This document shows, one piece after another, positions 53,785-62,885 of a DNA stretch of 64,000 nt. The stretch is from contig NZ_AULK01000006.1 in the NCBI RefSeq assembly GCF_000419445.1, forward strand, positions 92,666 to 156,665. The letters run 5' to 3'. Positions within the stretch are counted from its first letter, which is position 1, and each line of letters begins with the position of its first letter. Made by a program: the position numbers and the translations under genes. Source of the stretch: Gryllotalpicola ginsengisoli DSM 22003. GTDB taxonomy: Bacteria; Actinomycetota; Actinomycetes; Actinomycetales; Microbacteriaceae. A model generated the notes under the pieces. The model did not search any database, was not told the origin of the DNA, and saw only the letters and a program-made list of their open reading frames with translations.

Positions 53785-55359
53785 CTATCCAACCACCGAC
53801 CGCGGAAGTCGCACACGGAACACCGTGCGACCCGGTTCGCTCTCGACCACGATGGAACCGTGATGCGCGTCGACGACGGCGCGGACGATGGCGAGGCCGA
53901 GCCCCGTCGAGCCCGTGTTGCGCGAGCGCGAACTGTCACCGCGGGCGAAGCGCTCGAAGAGCAGCGGCTGCAGTTCTGGCGGGATGCCCGGGCCGTCGTC
54001 GCTCACGGAGACCTCGGCCGCGTCGTCCGTCGCCGCCAACGCGAGAGTCACGGTCGTGCCCGGCGGAGTGTGCACGCGCGCGTTGGTGAGGAGGTTCGCG
54101 AACACCTGGTGCAGGCGCGGCTGGTCTCCGATCACTTCGATCGGCTCTTCCGGCAGGTCCAGGCGCCAGATGTGGTCGGGGCCGGCGGCGTGGGCGTCGG
54201 AGAGCAGGTTGATCAGCAGCATCGACAGGTCGACCGGCTCGCGATCGAGCTCCCGGCCCTCGTCGAGGCGGGCCAGCAGCAGAAGGTCCTCCACCATCGC
54301 CGTCATCCGCTTCGCCTCGGACTCGATGCGGCCGATCGCGTGCTGCACATCGGGCGGGATCTCCTCGCCGCTGCGTCGGGTCAGCTCTGAATATCCGCGG
54401 ATCGACGCGAGCGGCGTGCGCAGCTCGTGCGACGCATCCGAGACGAACTGGCGCACCTTGCGCTCGCTCGACTCGCGCGCCTGAAGGGCGGATGCCACGT
54501 GGCCGAGCATCGCGTTGAACGCACTGCCCACTCGCCCGACCTCGGTCCGCGTATCGGTGTCCTCGTCTTCGACCCGCACCGCGAGCGCGACCTCGCCGCG
54601 GTCGAGCGGAAGCGTCGAGACTGTCGTCGCCGCGTCGGCGACGCGGTCCAGGGGCCGCAGCGAGAGCTGGATGATGATCAGCGCGGCGCCGGCGGACGCC
54701 AGTCCCGCGGCGGCGGTGACGATCACCATGATGAAGACGAGTCGGGCGGTGGTCGCCTCGGCCTCTGCCATCGGCAGGCCCATAACCAGCGTCGTCGCCT
54801 GGTCGGGCAGCAGCACGGCCGCAACGCGGTACTCGGTGTCTTGTCCGCCCAGGTTGAGGGAGATCGTCGTCGGGTGGTCGTCGGTCGGCAGTGCCATCAG
54901 CCTGGCGCGGGACTCGTCCGAGATCGGCTTCGCCCCCGTGTCCGAGCCGGTCGGCAGATACCGTCCGTCGATCCAGGTCGTCCCGCGCAGCAGCACGCCG
55001 ATGGTGCCGCCCGGCTGGCCGGAGATCTGCACGAGGCTGCTCGCGCTCGGCACGCCCTGGCCCTGGTAGAGGGACTGGCTGGCCGCGTTGTCCGCCCGGG
55101 TGATCGCGAGCTTCAGCTGGGAGTCCACGCGATTGATCAGATAGCCGTTCAGCAGCGCGACGCTGACCCACCCGATCAGCAGTCCGAGCACGGCGACGAC
55201 CGCGACGATGGTGAGCACGAGCTTGCGCCGCAGGGTCCAGGACCGGAACGGATGCCGCAGGCCTTCGCGCAGGCGGGCCCACAACTGCTCGCCGGCGAAC
55301 CGCCGTGCCGTCGTCATGGGCACCGAGGCTACCGCGGGCCCCGGCGCCTCGCGTGTCAT
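53785..55359 (-). CDS. Two-component sensor histidine kinase
   Basis: A 524-residue membrane kinase. Helix 1 (about 45-70) and helix 2 (about 208-230) flank an extracytoplasmic sensor domain of about 135 residues; then a HAMP linker, the HisKA domain with phosphorylatable His311 (SHELRTPLASIRG), and the ATPase domain with N-box NLLTNARVHTP, G1 DDGPGIPPE and G2 GSTGLGLAIV. The ATG at 55359 overlaps the response regulator stop by four bases (ATGA). It resembles actinobacterial TcrY/MprB-type kinases; the signal is unknown. Confidence 0.92.
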   Translation of the reverse strand: MTREAPGPAVASVPMTTARRFAGEQLWARLREGLRHPFRSWTLRRKLVLTIVAVVAVLGLLIGWVSVALLNGYLINRVDSQLKLAITRADNAASQSLYQGQGVPSASSLVQISGQPGGTIGVLLRGTTWIDGRYLPTGSDTGAKPISDESRARLMALPTDDHPTTISLNLGGQDTEYRVAAVLLPDQATTLVMGLPMAEAEATTARLVFIMVIVTAAAGLASAGAALIIIQLSLRPLDRVADAATTVSTLPLDRGEVALAVRVEDEDTDTRTEVGRVGSAFNAMLGHVASALQARESSERKVRQFVSDASHELRTPLASIRGYSELTRRSGEEIPPDVQHAIGRIESEAKRMTAMVEDLLLLARLDEGRELDREPVDLSMLLINLLSDAHAAGPDHIWRLDLPEEPIEVIGDQPRLHQVFANLLTNARVHTPPGTTVTLALAATDDAAEVSVSDDGPGIPPELQPLLFERFARGDSSRSRNTGSTGLGLAIVRAVVDAHHGSIVVESEPGRTVFRVRLPRSVVG

Positions 55360-56105
55360 TCTGCGGCCTTGACCATGTATCCCGCGCCGCGCACCGTGTG
55401 GATCATCGGCTTGCGTCCGGCGTCGATCTTCTTGCGCAGGTACGAGATGTACAACTCGACGACGCTGGAGGTGCCGCCGAAGTCGTACGACCAGACGCGG
55501 TCGAGGATCTGCGCCTTGGAAAGCACCCGGCGCGGATTGCGCATGAGATAGCGCAGCAGTTCGAACTCGGTTGCCGTGAGGTTGATCTGCTCGCCGCCCC
55601 GGGTGACCTCGTAGCTGTCCTCATCGAGCACGAGGTCCCCGACGACGATGCGCGGGTCGGCGGTGTCGGCGACCAGCGCGCGCGAGCGGCGCAGCAGCGA
55701 GCGCAGGCGCGCCACGAGCTCCTCGAGGCTGAACGGCTTGGTGACGTAGTCGTCACCGCCCGCGGTGAGCCCCGCGATCCGGTCGTCGAGCGAGTCCTTC
55801 GCGGTGAGGAAGAGCACCGGGGTCTCGTTTCCGCCCTCACGGATGCGACGCATGACCTGCAGTCCGTCGAAGTCGGGAAGCATGATGTCGAGCACGACGG
55901 CATCCGGCTTGAAGTCGCGTGCCAGGGTCACGGCCTGGTGGCCCGTGCCCGCGCTCTTCACCTCCCAGCCCTCGTAGCGGAGGGCCATCTGAAGCAAGTC
56001 GGTCAGGGTGTTCTCGTCGTCGACGACGAGGATCCGGATGGGCGAGCCGTCGGGGTGGTGGAGGTGCGCCTGCGCGGTGCGCGATTCAGACAGGTCCGTG
56101 CTCAT
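55356..56105 (-). CDS. OmpR-family response regulator
   Basis: A 249-residue regulator. The receiver domain (about 22-138) has Asp30 pair acidic residues (VVDDENTL), phospho-acceptor Asp73 (VLDIMLPD), Thr in LFLTAKD and Lys in VTKPFS. The C-terminal winged helix (about 155-249) has LTATEFELLRYLMRNPRRVLSK and YISYLRKKIDAGRKPMIHTVRGAGYM. It is the partner of the histidine kinase, with which it is translationally coupled. It lies 70 bp downstream of ldh on the same strand; target genes are unknown. Confidence 0.94.
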   Translation of the reverse strand: MSTDLSESRTAQAHLHHPDGSPIRILVVDDENTLTDLLQMALRYEGWEVKSAGTGHQAVTLARDFKPDAVVLDIMLPDFDGLQVMRRIREGGNETPVLFLTAKDSLDDRIAGLTAGGDDYVTKPFSLEELVARLRSLLRRSRALVADTADPRIVVGDLVLDEDSYEVTRGGEQINLTATEFELLRYLMRNPRRVLSKAQILDRVWSYDFGGTSSVVELYISYLRKKIDAGRKPMIHTVRGAGYMVKAAE

Positions 56106-56175
56106 TCTGCCGATTATGCGCCGCGGCTTTCGGAACGCCTATGCCGAGCTTATGGGGAACCTGTGAGCGCACTGG

Positions 56176-57135
56176 TCACAGCTGGCCGATCTCCTCCAGC
56201 ACAGCCTGCATCGCCTCGGCGCTGCGCAGGAACGCGGCCTGCTCGCCAGCGTCCATCTCCACGTGCAGCACCCGCTGCACGCCGCCGCTGCCGAGCACGC
56301 ACGGCACGCTGAGAGCGATGCCGTCGACGCCGAGGTAGTCGCGCAGCACGATCGAGACCGGGGTGACCATGTGCTCGTCCCGCAGGACGGCTTCCACCAT
56401 GCGGCAGGCCGCCAGCCCGATCGCGTAGTTGGTCGCGCCCTTCCCCGCGATGATCGCGTAGGCCGATTGCACGGCGGCGCTCGCGAGTTCCCCGAGGGCG
56501 GCGTCGTCGAAGATCAACCGCCCGTCCTCGTCGGCCCACCGCCTGATCGGCGACCCGCCCACCGCGGCGCGCGACCAGAGCGGGAACTCGCTGTCCCCGT
56601 GCTCGCCCAGGATCATCGCGCTCACGTCACGCGGCGCGACGCCTGCGCGCTCGGCCACCAGCCAGCGCAGCCGCGAACTGTCCAGTGTCGTGCCTGAGCC
56701 GATGACCTGCCCCCGACGCAGGCCCGCGACATCCGTGGCCACGACCGTGAGCACGTCGACGGGGTTGGTGACCAGCAGGTACACGGCGTCGGGAGCGCGC
56801 CGCACGAGCTGCGGCATCAGCGTTCGGATGATGTCGGCGTTGGTGTTGACGAGGTCCAGCCGGCTCTGGCCGGGCTGCTGGCTCGCACCCGCCGTGATCA
56901 CGATCACGTCGGAGCCGGCGATCACGTCGAGGTCCCCGCCGCCGATGATCCGGGTGGCGTGGGCGAACGGGGTGCCGTGCGCGAGGTCCAGCACCTGCGC
57001 CTCGGCACGCGCCGCATTGACGTCCTGGATCGCCACCTCGTCGGCCGCACCGCGGATGAGCGCGGCATAGGCCAGCGAGGTGCCGACCGCACCGGCCCCG
57101 ATGATGCCCAGCTTCGTGGTGCGAACATTGACCAT
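56176..57135 (-). CDS. ldh: L-lactate dehydrogenase
   Basis: A 319-residue NAD-dependent lactate/malate dehydrogenase-family protein. The NAD loop is GIIGAGAVGTSLAY (10-23); the catalytic His179 is in GEHGDSE; Arg in GQSRLDL near 92 and SSRLR near 155 bind the carboxylate. A glutamine (SQQPGQSR) replaces the arginine that marks malate dehydrogenases, so lactate is favoured. AGGA precedes the ATG. The C-terminus lacks an obvious allosteric loop signature. Confidence 0.92.
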   Translation of the reverse strand: MVNVRTTKLGIIGAGAVGTSLAYAALIRGAADEVAIQDVNAARAEAQVLDLAHGTPFAHATRIIGGGDLDVIAGSDVIVITAGASQQPGQSRLDLVNTNADIIRTLMPQLVRRAPDAVYLLVTNPVDVLTVVATDVAGLRRGQVIGSGTTLDSSRLRWLVAERAGVAPRDVSAMILGEHGDSEFPLWSRAAVGGSPIRRWADEDGRLIFDDAALGELASAAVQSAYAIIAGKGATNYAIGLAACRMVEAVLRDEHMVTPVSIVLRDYLGVDGIALSVPCVLGSGGVQRVLHVEMDAGEQAAFLRSAEAMQAVLEEIGQL

Positions 57136-57260
57136 GACGCCATCCTGGCGCTCGCGCGTGGGTACCGTCCACGTTTGTTCGGCCCTGTTGCCCGATCAAA
57201 CACACGGAATGCACGCATTAGGCTCTGTGGCAACGGTCACCGAAGACCGGGAAGGTTGCG

Positions 57261-58268
57261 ATGACGACTGAGGTGATTCTCGATCCCGCCGAGCGGGCGG
57301 CCGCCACCAGCGACGCGATCCCTGAGCCTGTGCGCGTCGCGGACGGCGTGTGGACGATGCCGGTGGAGTTCCCGAGCGAGGGCCAGCCGTTGCGTTACAC
57401 GCTCGGATACGTTCTGCTCGACGGCGACGGCGGCGTCCACCTGATCGACCCGGGCGTCGACACCGACGCCAACTGGCAGCGGCTCGAGGGGCTGCTCGCC
57501 GCGCTCGGAACGTCGGTCTCCGCCATCCGTACCGTCATCGCCACCCACCTGCACTTCGACCACCTCGGCATGGCCGAGCGCGTTCAGCGCGCGACGGGAG
57601 CAGCGGTCGTACTGCACCGCCTCGAACAGGCCGCCATCGACGGAGAGTTCGGCGGGGCCGACCCTGAGCGCTTCGACCGTTGGGGCGTGCCCCGGGCGCG
57701 GCGCGACGAGCTCGCGCGCATCACCGAGGAACGCTTCACCAAGGCCGCGATCGCCGCCGACCGTCTGGTCGATGGGGGCGACGTGCTCGAACTCGGCGAT
57801 CGGATGCTCGAGGTGATCTGGACCCCGGGCCACACCTACGGCAGCATGTGCCTGCGCGACGCCGAGCGGAAGCTGCTCTTCACGGGCGACCATGTGCTGC
57901 CCCTGATGAATCCGGGTCTCGGTCTCGGGGGCCCTGCGCCGAGCAATCCGATCTCCGACTACCTCGTCTCGCTCGACAAGGTGATCGGATTCGACGATCA
58001 TCAGGTGTGCCCGGGGCACGGCTACCGCTTCCTCGGCCTCCGGGCGCGGTGCGAGCGCCTGGCCGCGCACCACGCTCGCCGCACCGCCGAGGTCGCGGCC
58101 GTACTCGACCGGCTCGACCGCCCGTCAGTCTGGCAGGTCGCCTCGCAGCTCTACTGGAGCATGGGGTGGGAGAACCTGTCGCACTACCTGCTCGACTCCG
58201 CCTTGGCGCAGACCGAGCTGCACATCGCCCGGCTCGGGCGGCATCACGAACTGGAGAAGACCGCATGA
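57261..58268 (+). CDS. Metallo-beta-lactamase-fold hydrolase
   Basis: A 335-residue MBL-fold hydrolase. The metal motif THLHFDHLG falls near residues 94-102, a further histidine in TPGHTYGSM and an aspartate in FTGDHVLP complete the two-metal site, with a last histidine in CPGHGYRF. Family members include lactonases, glyoxalase II-like thioesterases and arylsulfatases. GAAGG precedes the ATG. It overlaps the HpcH/HpaI gene by four bases, suggesting the two act on one acyl or keto-acid route. Confidence 0.87.
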   Translation: MTTEVILDPAERAAATSDAIPEPVRVADGVWTMPVEFPSEGQPLRYTLGYVLLDGDGGVHLIDPGVDTDANWQRLEGLLAALGTSVSAIRTVIATHLHFDHLGMAERVQRATGAAVVLHRLEQAAIDGEFGGADPERFDRWGVPRARRDELARITEERFTKAAIAADRLVDGGDVLELGDRMLEVIWTPGHTYGSMCLRDAERKLLFTGDHVLPLMNPGLGLGGPAPSNPISDYLVSLDKVIGFDDHQVCPGHGYRFLGLRARCERLAAHHARRTAEVAAVLDRLDRPSVWQVASQLYWSMGWENLSHYLLDSALAQTELHIARLGRHHELEKTA

Positions 58269-59134
58269 CCGACACCGCCCTCGACGACCGCCGCCGACTG
58301 CGTGAATCGACGCGGGTCGATGGGAAGAACGCGCGCTCGTGGCAGCTGGTGTCGGCTTTGCAGACTGCGCAGTTCGACCACGCTCAGCTTGGTCGGGCCG
58401 ATCAGATCGTGCTGGACCTCGAGGATGCGATCGACGAGTCGCTGAAGACCGTGGCGCGGGAGAACGTCGTGAACTGGCTGGCCGGCGGCGGCAACGCCTG
58501 GGTGCGCATCAACGACTGGACCACGGTCGACTGGTCCGACGACATCGCGGCCCTGGCCGGGGTGCCGGGGCTCAACGGGGTGATGCTGGCCAAGACCGAG
58601 GCGGCGGAGCAGGTGACCGACACCTTCCAGCGCCTCGGCGGGGCGACTCCGGTGGTGGCGTTGATCGAGTCCGCGCTCGGCATCGAAGACGCGGTGGACA
58701 TCGCCCGGGCCCGCGGGGCGTTCCGGCTTGCGTTCGGCTCGGGCGACTACCGCCGGGACACTGGGGCGTTCAACACGCCGCTGGCGATGGCCTACCCGCG
58801 CACCCGGCTGGTGCTCGCCAGCCGGATCGGCGGCCTGCCCGGGCCGATCGACGGTCCGACGGTCGCGAGCACGCACCCGGTCCTGCGCGAGCAGGCGGCC
58901 GACGCGGTCGCGCTGGGCATGACCGGCAAGCTGTGCCTGGACCAGGAGCAGCCCGCCGTGATCAACGAGTCGATGAGCCCGTCGCCGGCCGACGTCGCGT
59001 GGGCCCTCGACTTCCTGCAGCGTTTCGAGGAGGACGGCCGCGTCATCCGCGACGGCAGCGACAAGCCGCGCCTGGCCCGCGCCGAGGTCATCCGCCGCCG
59101 CGCCGAAATCTTCAAAATCCAGCCGGCCCGCTGA
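58265..59134 (+). CDS. HpcH/HpaI aldolase/citrate lyase-family protein
   Basis: A 289-residue TIM-barrel protein of the citrate lyase beta/malyl-CoA lyase group. IVLDLEDAIDESLKT near 46-60 holds the metal-binding acidic residues; VVALIESALGIED near 128-140 supplies the Glu of the family. These enzymes cleave or form beta-hydroxy acyl-CoA bonds (for example citramalyl- or malyl-CoA). An N-terminal extension (RRLRESTRVDGKNARSWQL) is longer than in minimal homologues. ATG overlaps the hydrolase stop. Substrate not determined. Confidence 0.85.
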   Translation: MTDTALDDRRRLRESTRVDGKNARSWQLVSALQTAQFDHAQLGRADQIVLDLEDAIDESLKTVARENVVNWLAGGGNAWVRINDWTTVDWSDDIAALAGVPGLNGVMLAKTEAAEQVTDTFQRLGGATPVVALIESALGIEDAVDIARARGAFRLAFGSGDYRRDTGAFNTPLAMAYPRTRLVLASRIGGLPGPIDGPTVASTHPVLREQAADAVALGMTGKLCLDQEQPAVINESMSPSPADVAWALDFLQRFEEDGRVIRDGSDKPRLARAEVIRRRAEIFKIQPAR

Positions 59135-59160
59135 ACACCGCCGCCTCCCGGCAGAGCCCG

Positions 59161-60261
59161 TCAGAGCGTCGCCACGGCGGGCGACCAGTCCTCCGGCAGC
59201 GGCGGGGTGGGGGTGAACGTGCTCTCGACCGGGACCCATTCGCCGCGATCCGCCGCCTCGATGGTCGAGACCATGATGTCCAGGGCATGGAACGCCTGCT
59301 CCCCCGACGCGCGCTCGGGCACACCGGCGCGGATGGCACGGGCGAGCTCGACGACCCCTGTGCCGCGCGCCGCCTTCTCACCCTCGGTCGGGATGACTTC
59401 GGGCTCGGGCGCATCCGTGTGCAGCACGAGATCACCCACGAACATGTTCGGGTCGTTGGCCTCGAGAGCGCCGTCGACACCGGTCACCTCGAACAGCGTC
59501 CGCTTGATCTTCGAGTCGAAGCTGAAGATGCTCTGCGACGTCTGGCCGCCCTCGAACTCGAACACCGTGGTGACGTGCGTGGGCACGGTCACCTCGAAGG
59601 TCTCTCCGGCGCGAGGACCTGAGCCGATGGTGCGGACGGTCTTCGAGCGGGAGGCGACAGCGGCGACGCGCTTCACCGGCCCGAACAGCTGGATCAGCGC
59701 CGTAACGTAGTAGGGGCCGACGTCGAACAGCGGCCCGCCACCTTCCTGGAACAGGAAGTCCGGGTTCGGATGCCACGACTCCGGGCCCGGCTGCTGCATG
59801 AGGGTCAGCGCGGTCATCGGCGCGCCGATCGCTCCGCTCTCGACGAGGCGGCGCGCCGTCTGGATGCCGGCTCCGAGGAACGTGTCCGGCGCGCCGGCCA
59901 CTCGCAATCCTCTGGCCCGCGCCTCCTCGAGCAGCCGACGGCCGCTCTCGCGGTCCAACGCGATCGGCTTCTCGGTCCACACGTGCTTGCCCGCCTCGAG
60001 CGCCCGGAGAGCGACTTCGGCGTGCACCTTGGGGATGGTGAGGTTGACGACGATCTCGATCTCGGGGTCGGCGAGCAGCTCGTCGACGGTTCCGAAGCCG
60101 CGCACGCCGAAGGCCTGGGCTTGGAACTCAGCCCGGTCGAGGTCGAGGTCGGCCACGAACCGCACCTCGACGTCGGGGAACGCGGTCAGATTGGTCAGGT
60201 ACTGCGTACTGATGTTGCCCGCCCCGATGACGCCGACGCCGACGCGGCCCGCGCCGCTCAC
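59161..60261 (-). CDS. Gfo/Idh/MocA-family oxidoreductase
   Basis: A 366-residue NAD(P)-dependent sugar oxidoreductase. Rossmann loop GVIGAGNISTQYLTNL at 8-23 and catalytic-lysine motif TEKPIAL near 92-98; GGGPLFDVGPYYVTAL near 170-185 corresponds to the active-site His/Asp region but with tyrosines. It overlaps the isomerase gene by four bases, with which it forms a two-gene operon. Similar pairs oxidise a sugar at C3 and then act on the keto product; here that is an inference. Confidence 0.87.
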   Translation of the reverse strand: MSGAGRVGVGVIGAGNISTQYLTNLTAFPDVEVRFVADLDLDRAEFQAQAFGVRGFGTVDELLADPEIEIVVNLTIPKVHAEVALRALEAGKHVWTEKPIALDRESGRRLLEEARARGLRVAGAPDTFLGAGIQTARRLVESGAIGAPMTALTLMQQPGPESWHPNPDFLFQEGGGPLFDVGPYYVTALIQLFGPVKRVAAVASRSKTVRTIGSGPRAGETFEVTVPTHVTTVFEFEGGQTSQSIFSFDSKIKRTLFEVTGVDGALEANDPNMFVGDLVLHTDAPEPEVIPTEGEKAARGTGVVELARAIRAGVPERASGEQAFHALDIMVSTIEAADRGEWVPVESTFTPTPPLPEDWSPAVATL

Positions 60262-60998
60262 GCGAGGCCCTCCTGCTTCAGGAAGGCCACGCTGTCGGCG
60301 ACCGCCGTGAATCGATCGCCTCGCGAGTCGTCGAGTTCGATCACGCGCAGGGCATTCGGCGCCGCGTCGATGATGGCTCGGATCGGCAGCCTGCCCCGGC
60401 CCACCGCGACCTGGTCCTTGTTCTCATGCGTCGCAGGGCCGTCCTTGACGTGCAGCGCGACGACGCGGTCGCCCAGTTCCTTCAGCAGCGCGACGGGATC
60501 GCTGCCTCCGACGGCGGCCCAGTAGGTGTCCAGCTCGAGGAAGACGTTCTCCGGCAGGCGCTCGACGAAGATGTCATAGGCGGTCGACCCGTCGACCTTC
60601 GTCTCGAACTCGAACGCGTGGTTGTGATAGCCGACCTTCAGTCCGACCGCAGAAGCGGCCTCGGCCGCGGCCGCGAGATCGTCGGCGATCCGCGCGATCT
60701 CGCCGGCGGTCCGCCAGCGGGATTCGTCGATGTGCGGGTCGATCAGCGTTTGCACCCCCAGCGCCGCGGCCCTGTCGAAGATCGGGCCGAGATCCTCTCC
60801 CACAAAACGCTGGTGCGCGGTCGGGCTGGCGAGGCCCGCGGCGGCGAGACCGTCTTCAAGGCTGTCGAGGCCCATGATGTTGAACGGCTCGACCTGGGTG
60901 AAGCCCAGCTCCGCCAGGCGGGCCAGCGTGCCCGCCAGATCGTCCTGGAGCGCCTCGCGCACGGTGTAGAGCTGCACGGAGAGCAGTGACTCGGTCAC
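60258..60998 (-). CDS. Sugar phosphate isomerase/epimerase-like TIM-barrel protein
   Basis: A 246-residue AP-endonuclease-2-type barrel. Metal-site segments are VGYHNHAFEFE, LELDTYW and VALHVKDG, typical of xylose-isomerase-like proteins that act on keto-sugars or on inositol intermediates. GTG start at 60998 with GAGGA 6 bases upstream. First gene of the operon with a Gfo/Idh oxidoreductase. C-glycoside and 3-keto-sugar lyases also belong to this fold, so a deglycosylation role is possible. Confidence 0.85.
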   Translation of the reverse strand: MTESLLSVQLYTVREALQDDLAGTLARLAELGFTQVEPFNIMGLDSLEDGLAAAGLASPTAHQRFVGEDLGPIFDRAAALGVQTLIDPHIDESRWRTAGEIARIADDLAAAAEAASAVGLKVGYHNHAFEFETKVDGSTAYDIFVERLPENVFLELDTYWAAVGGSDPVALLKELGDRVVALHVKDGPATHENKDQVAVGRGRLPIRAIIDAAPNALRVIELDDSRGDRFTAVADSVAFLKQEGLA

Positions 60999-61146
60999 AG
61001 TTGTCCTCTTCTTCGAGTGATCGGGGGCGCGACCGGCGCGGCCGCTGCTTCATTCCAACACACCGCCGCCCACCGCGGCGCGGGCTGGACGAACCGGACC
61101 GACCACGGCCAGGATCGAAAGAACCCCAAGAGAACGGACGTCGCCG

Positions 61147-62187
61147 ATGACCCTTCCCGAGCCCGGCTTCCCCGACCCAGCCGACGCCCCCAGCCTGCGC
61201 TGGGGAGTGCTGGCACCGGGCGGCATCGCCCGCAGCTTCGTCAGCGCCCTGCAGGAGCACTCGAGCCAGCGCGTCGTCGCCGTCGCCTCGCGGTCGCACG
61301 ACCGCGCCCGCGCATTCGCTGACCAGTTCGGCATCGAACGAGCGCACCAGACCTACGCCGCCCTCGTGGGCGACCCCGACGTCGACGTCGTCTACGTGGC
61401 GTCCACGCACAACGCGCACCTCGAGCTCGCCCTGCTCGCGATCGAAGCGGGCAAGCACGTGCTCGTCGAGAAGCCCGCCGCATTCACAGCCGACCAGGCG
61501 CAACGCATGCACGACGCCGCCCGCGACGCCCACGTGTTCCTGATGGAGGCGATGTGGACTCGCTACCTGCCGCACATCGACGTGGCACGCCGGCTCATCT
61601 CGTCCGGCGCTCTCGGCGATATCCGGCTGGTGACTGCAGATTTCGGCGTCAAAGCCGACTACGACCCGGCGAGCCGCATGTTCGACCCCGACAAGGCGGG
61701 CGGCGCCCTACTCGACCTCGGCGTGTACCCGATCTCCTTCGCCCAGTTCGCGCTGCCTGCGTTGACCCACGATCCGAAGATCCACGTCGCCGGCTCGCTC
61801 GCGCCCACCGGTACCGACGCCCAGGTCTCCCTGCTCCTCGAAGCGGATGCCTCGTCCCATGCGCTCCTGCACGTGGGCGTCGAGGCGCGCACCCCATGGA
61901 CCGCGACGATCTCCGGAACGGAGGGCCGCATCGAGATCGACGCGCCGTTCTGGTCGCCGTCCGCCCTGACCTTCATCCCTGCCGACGGTGAAACCGAACG
62001 GTACCCGGGCCACCCGGCCATCTCGGGCGGCGGAGGCATGGCGTTCGAGGCCGCGGCACTGGCCCGCTACGTCAGCGACGGCCTCGACGACTCCCCACTG
62101 CATCCGTTCTCGGAGGCGATCGCCACCCTGCGGATCATCGACGAGGCGCGTCGCCGCCTCGGCTACACGGCCGCCCTGGGAGAATAG
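61147..62187 (+). CDS. Gfo/Idh/MocA-family oxidoreductase
   Basis: A 346-residue oxidoreductase similar to trans-1,2-dihydrobenzene-diol/glucose-fructose-type enzymes. Rossmann loop GVLAPGGIARSFVSAL near 20-35 (an alanine-proline replaces part of GxGxxG), catalytic-lysine motif VEKPAAF near 108-114, and FDPDKAGGALLDLGVYPISFAQF near 178-200. It is divergent from the isomerase-oxidoreductase pair across 148 bp with no clear gene or palindrome. The next gene follows by 6 bp. Confidence 0.87.
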   Translation: MTLPEPGFPDPADAPSLRWGVLAPGGIARSFVSALQEHSSQRVVAVASRSHDRARAFADQFGIERAHQTYAALVGDPDVDVVYVASTHNAHLELALLAIEAGKHVLVEKPAAFTADQAQRMHDAARDAHVFLMEAMWTRYLPHIDVARRLISSGALGDIRLVTADFGVKADYDPASRMFDPDKAGGALLDLGVYPISFAQFALPALTHDPKIHVAGSLAPTGTDAQVSLLLEADASSHALLHVGVEARTPWTATISGTEGRIEIDAPFWSPSALTFIPADGETERYPGHPAISGGGGMAFEAAALARYVSDGLDDSPLHPFSEAIATLRIIDEARRRLGYTAALGE

Positions 62188-62193
62188 CGTTCC

Positions 62194-62838
62194 ATGACCC
62201 AGTTGCTGCTGTCCCTCTTCGACGCGCAGCAACCCGCGCGACCTGCGTACCTCGACCGCGTGGTCGCCGACTCGAGCGATCGAGTTGCCTGGCTGCGTGC
62301 CCGCAATCGCGGGATCACGGCCACCGACGTCGCCAAGCTGTCCACCCCGCGATCGGTGGAGCATGCCGCCCGGGAGAAGTGGTACGGCTCGCGCTTCACC
62401 GGCAATGCCTACACCGAGCACGGCCGTGCACGCGAGCCCGAGATCGCCGCCTGGGTCCTCGAGAACCACGGCATCGCGCCGTCCACGCTCCTATTTCATG
62501 CCGAGCGGATGCCCCAACATCTCGCCACCCCTGACGGGCTGGTGCAGCGCCCGGATGGCACCTTGGAGCTGGCGGAGATCAAGACGACGAACAAGTCGTG
62601 GCGCGGCATCCCACGGCACTACCTGCGTCAGGTGTGGTGGCAGCAGTACGTACTCGGCGCCGAACGCACCCTCTTCGTCTGGGAGCGGCACGAAGAATTC
62701 GTTCCCGTAGGCGAACCGGAGTGCCGATGGGTCGACCGCGATGACGACGAGATCGCTGTATTGGTCGCCCTTGCCGCCCGACTCTCGGACGCCATTGAGG
62801 CCCTGGCCCAGCGTCATACGCGCGCAATGGCAACGTAA
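62194..62838 (+). CDS. YqaJ-type PD-(D/E)XK nuclease
   Basis: A 214-residue protein with the YqaJ/lambda-exonuclease-type fold. The catalytic pattern is visible: RNRGITATDVAKL near the start, GRAREPEIAAWV near 74-85 (Glu), ATPDGLVQ (Asp) and LAEIKTTNKSW (Glu-x-Lys) near 129-139, followed by RQVWWQQYVLGAERTLFVW. Such nucleases resect DNA ends in phage recombination or repair. No phage genes, single-strand annealing protein or SSB are nearby, so it appears to be a chromosomal stand-alone copy; it is common in actinobacteria next to housekeeping genes. Confidence 0.84.
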   Translation: MTQLLLSLFDAQQPARPAYLDRVVADSSDRVAWLRARNRGITATDVAKLSTPRSVEHAAREKWYGSRFTGNAYTEHGRAREPEIAAWVLENHGIAPSTLLFHAERMPQHLATPDGLVQRPDGTLELAEIKTTNKSWRGIPRHYLRQVWWQQYVLGAERTLFVWERHEEFVPVGEPECRWVDRDDDEIAVLVALAARLSDAIEALAQRHTRAMAT

Positions 62839-62885
62839 TACGCCGCCAGTAGGCTCGCTGGCAGCGAAGCCATGGAGGTGGGCCT

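Noticed and set aside
62194..62838. Prophage remnant
   Set aside because: Only the YqaJ-type nuclease hints at phage; no integrase, terminase, tail or attachment-site repeats are visible.
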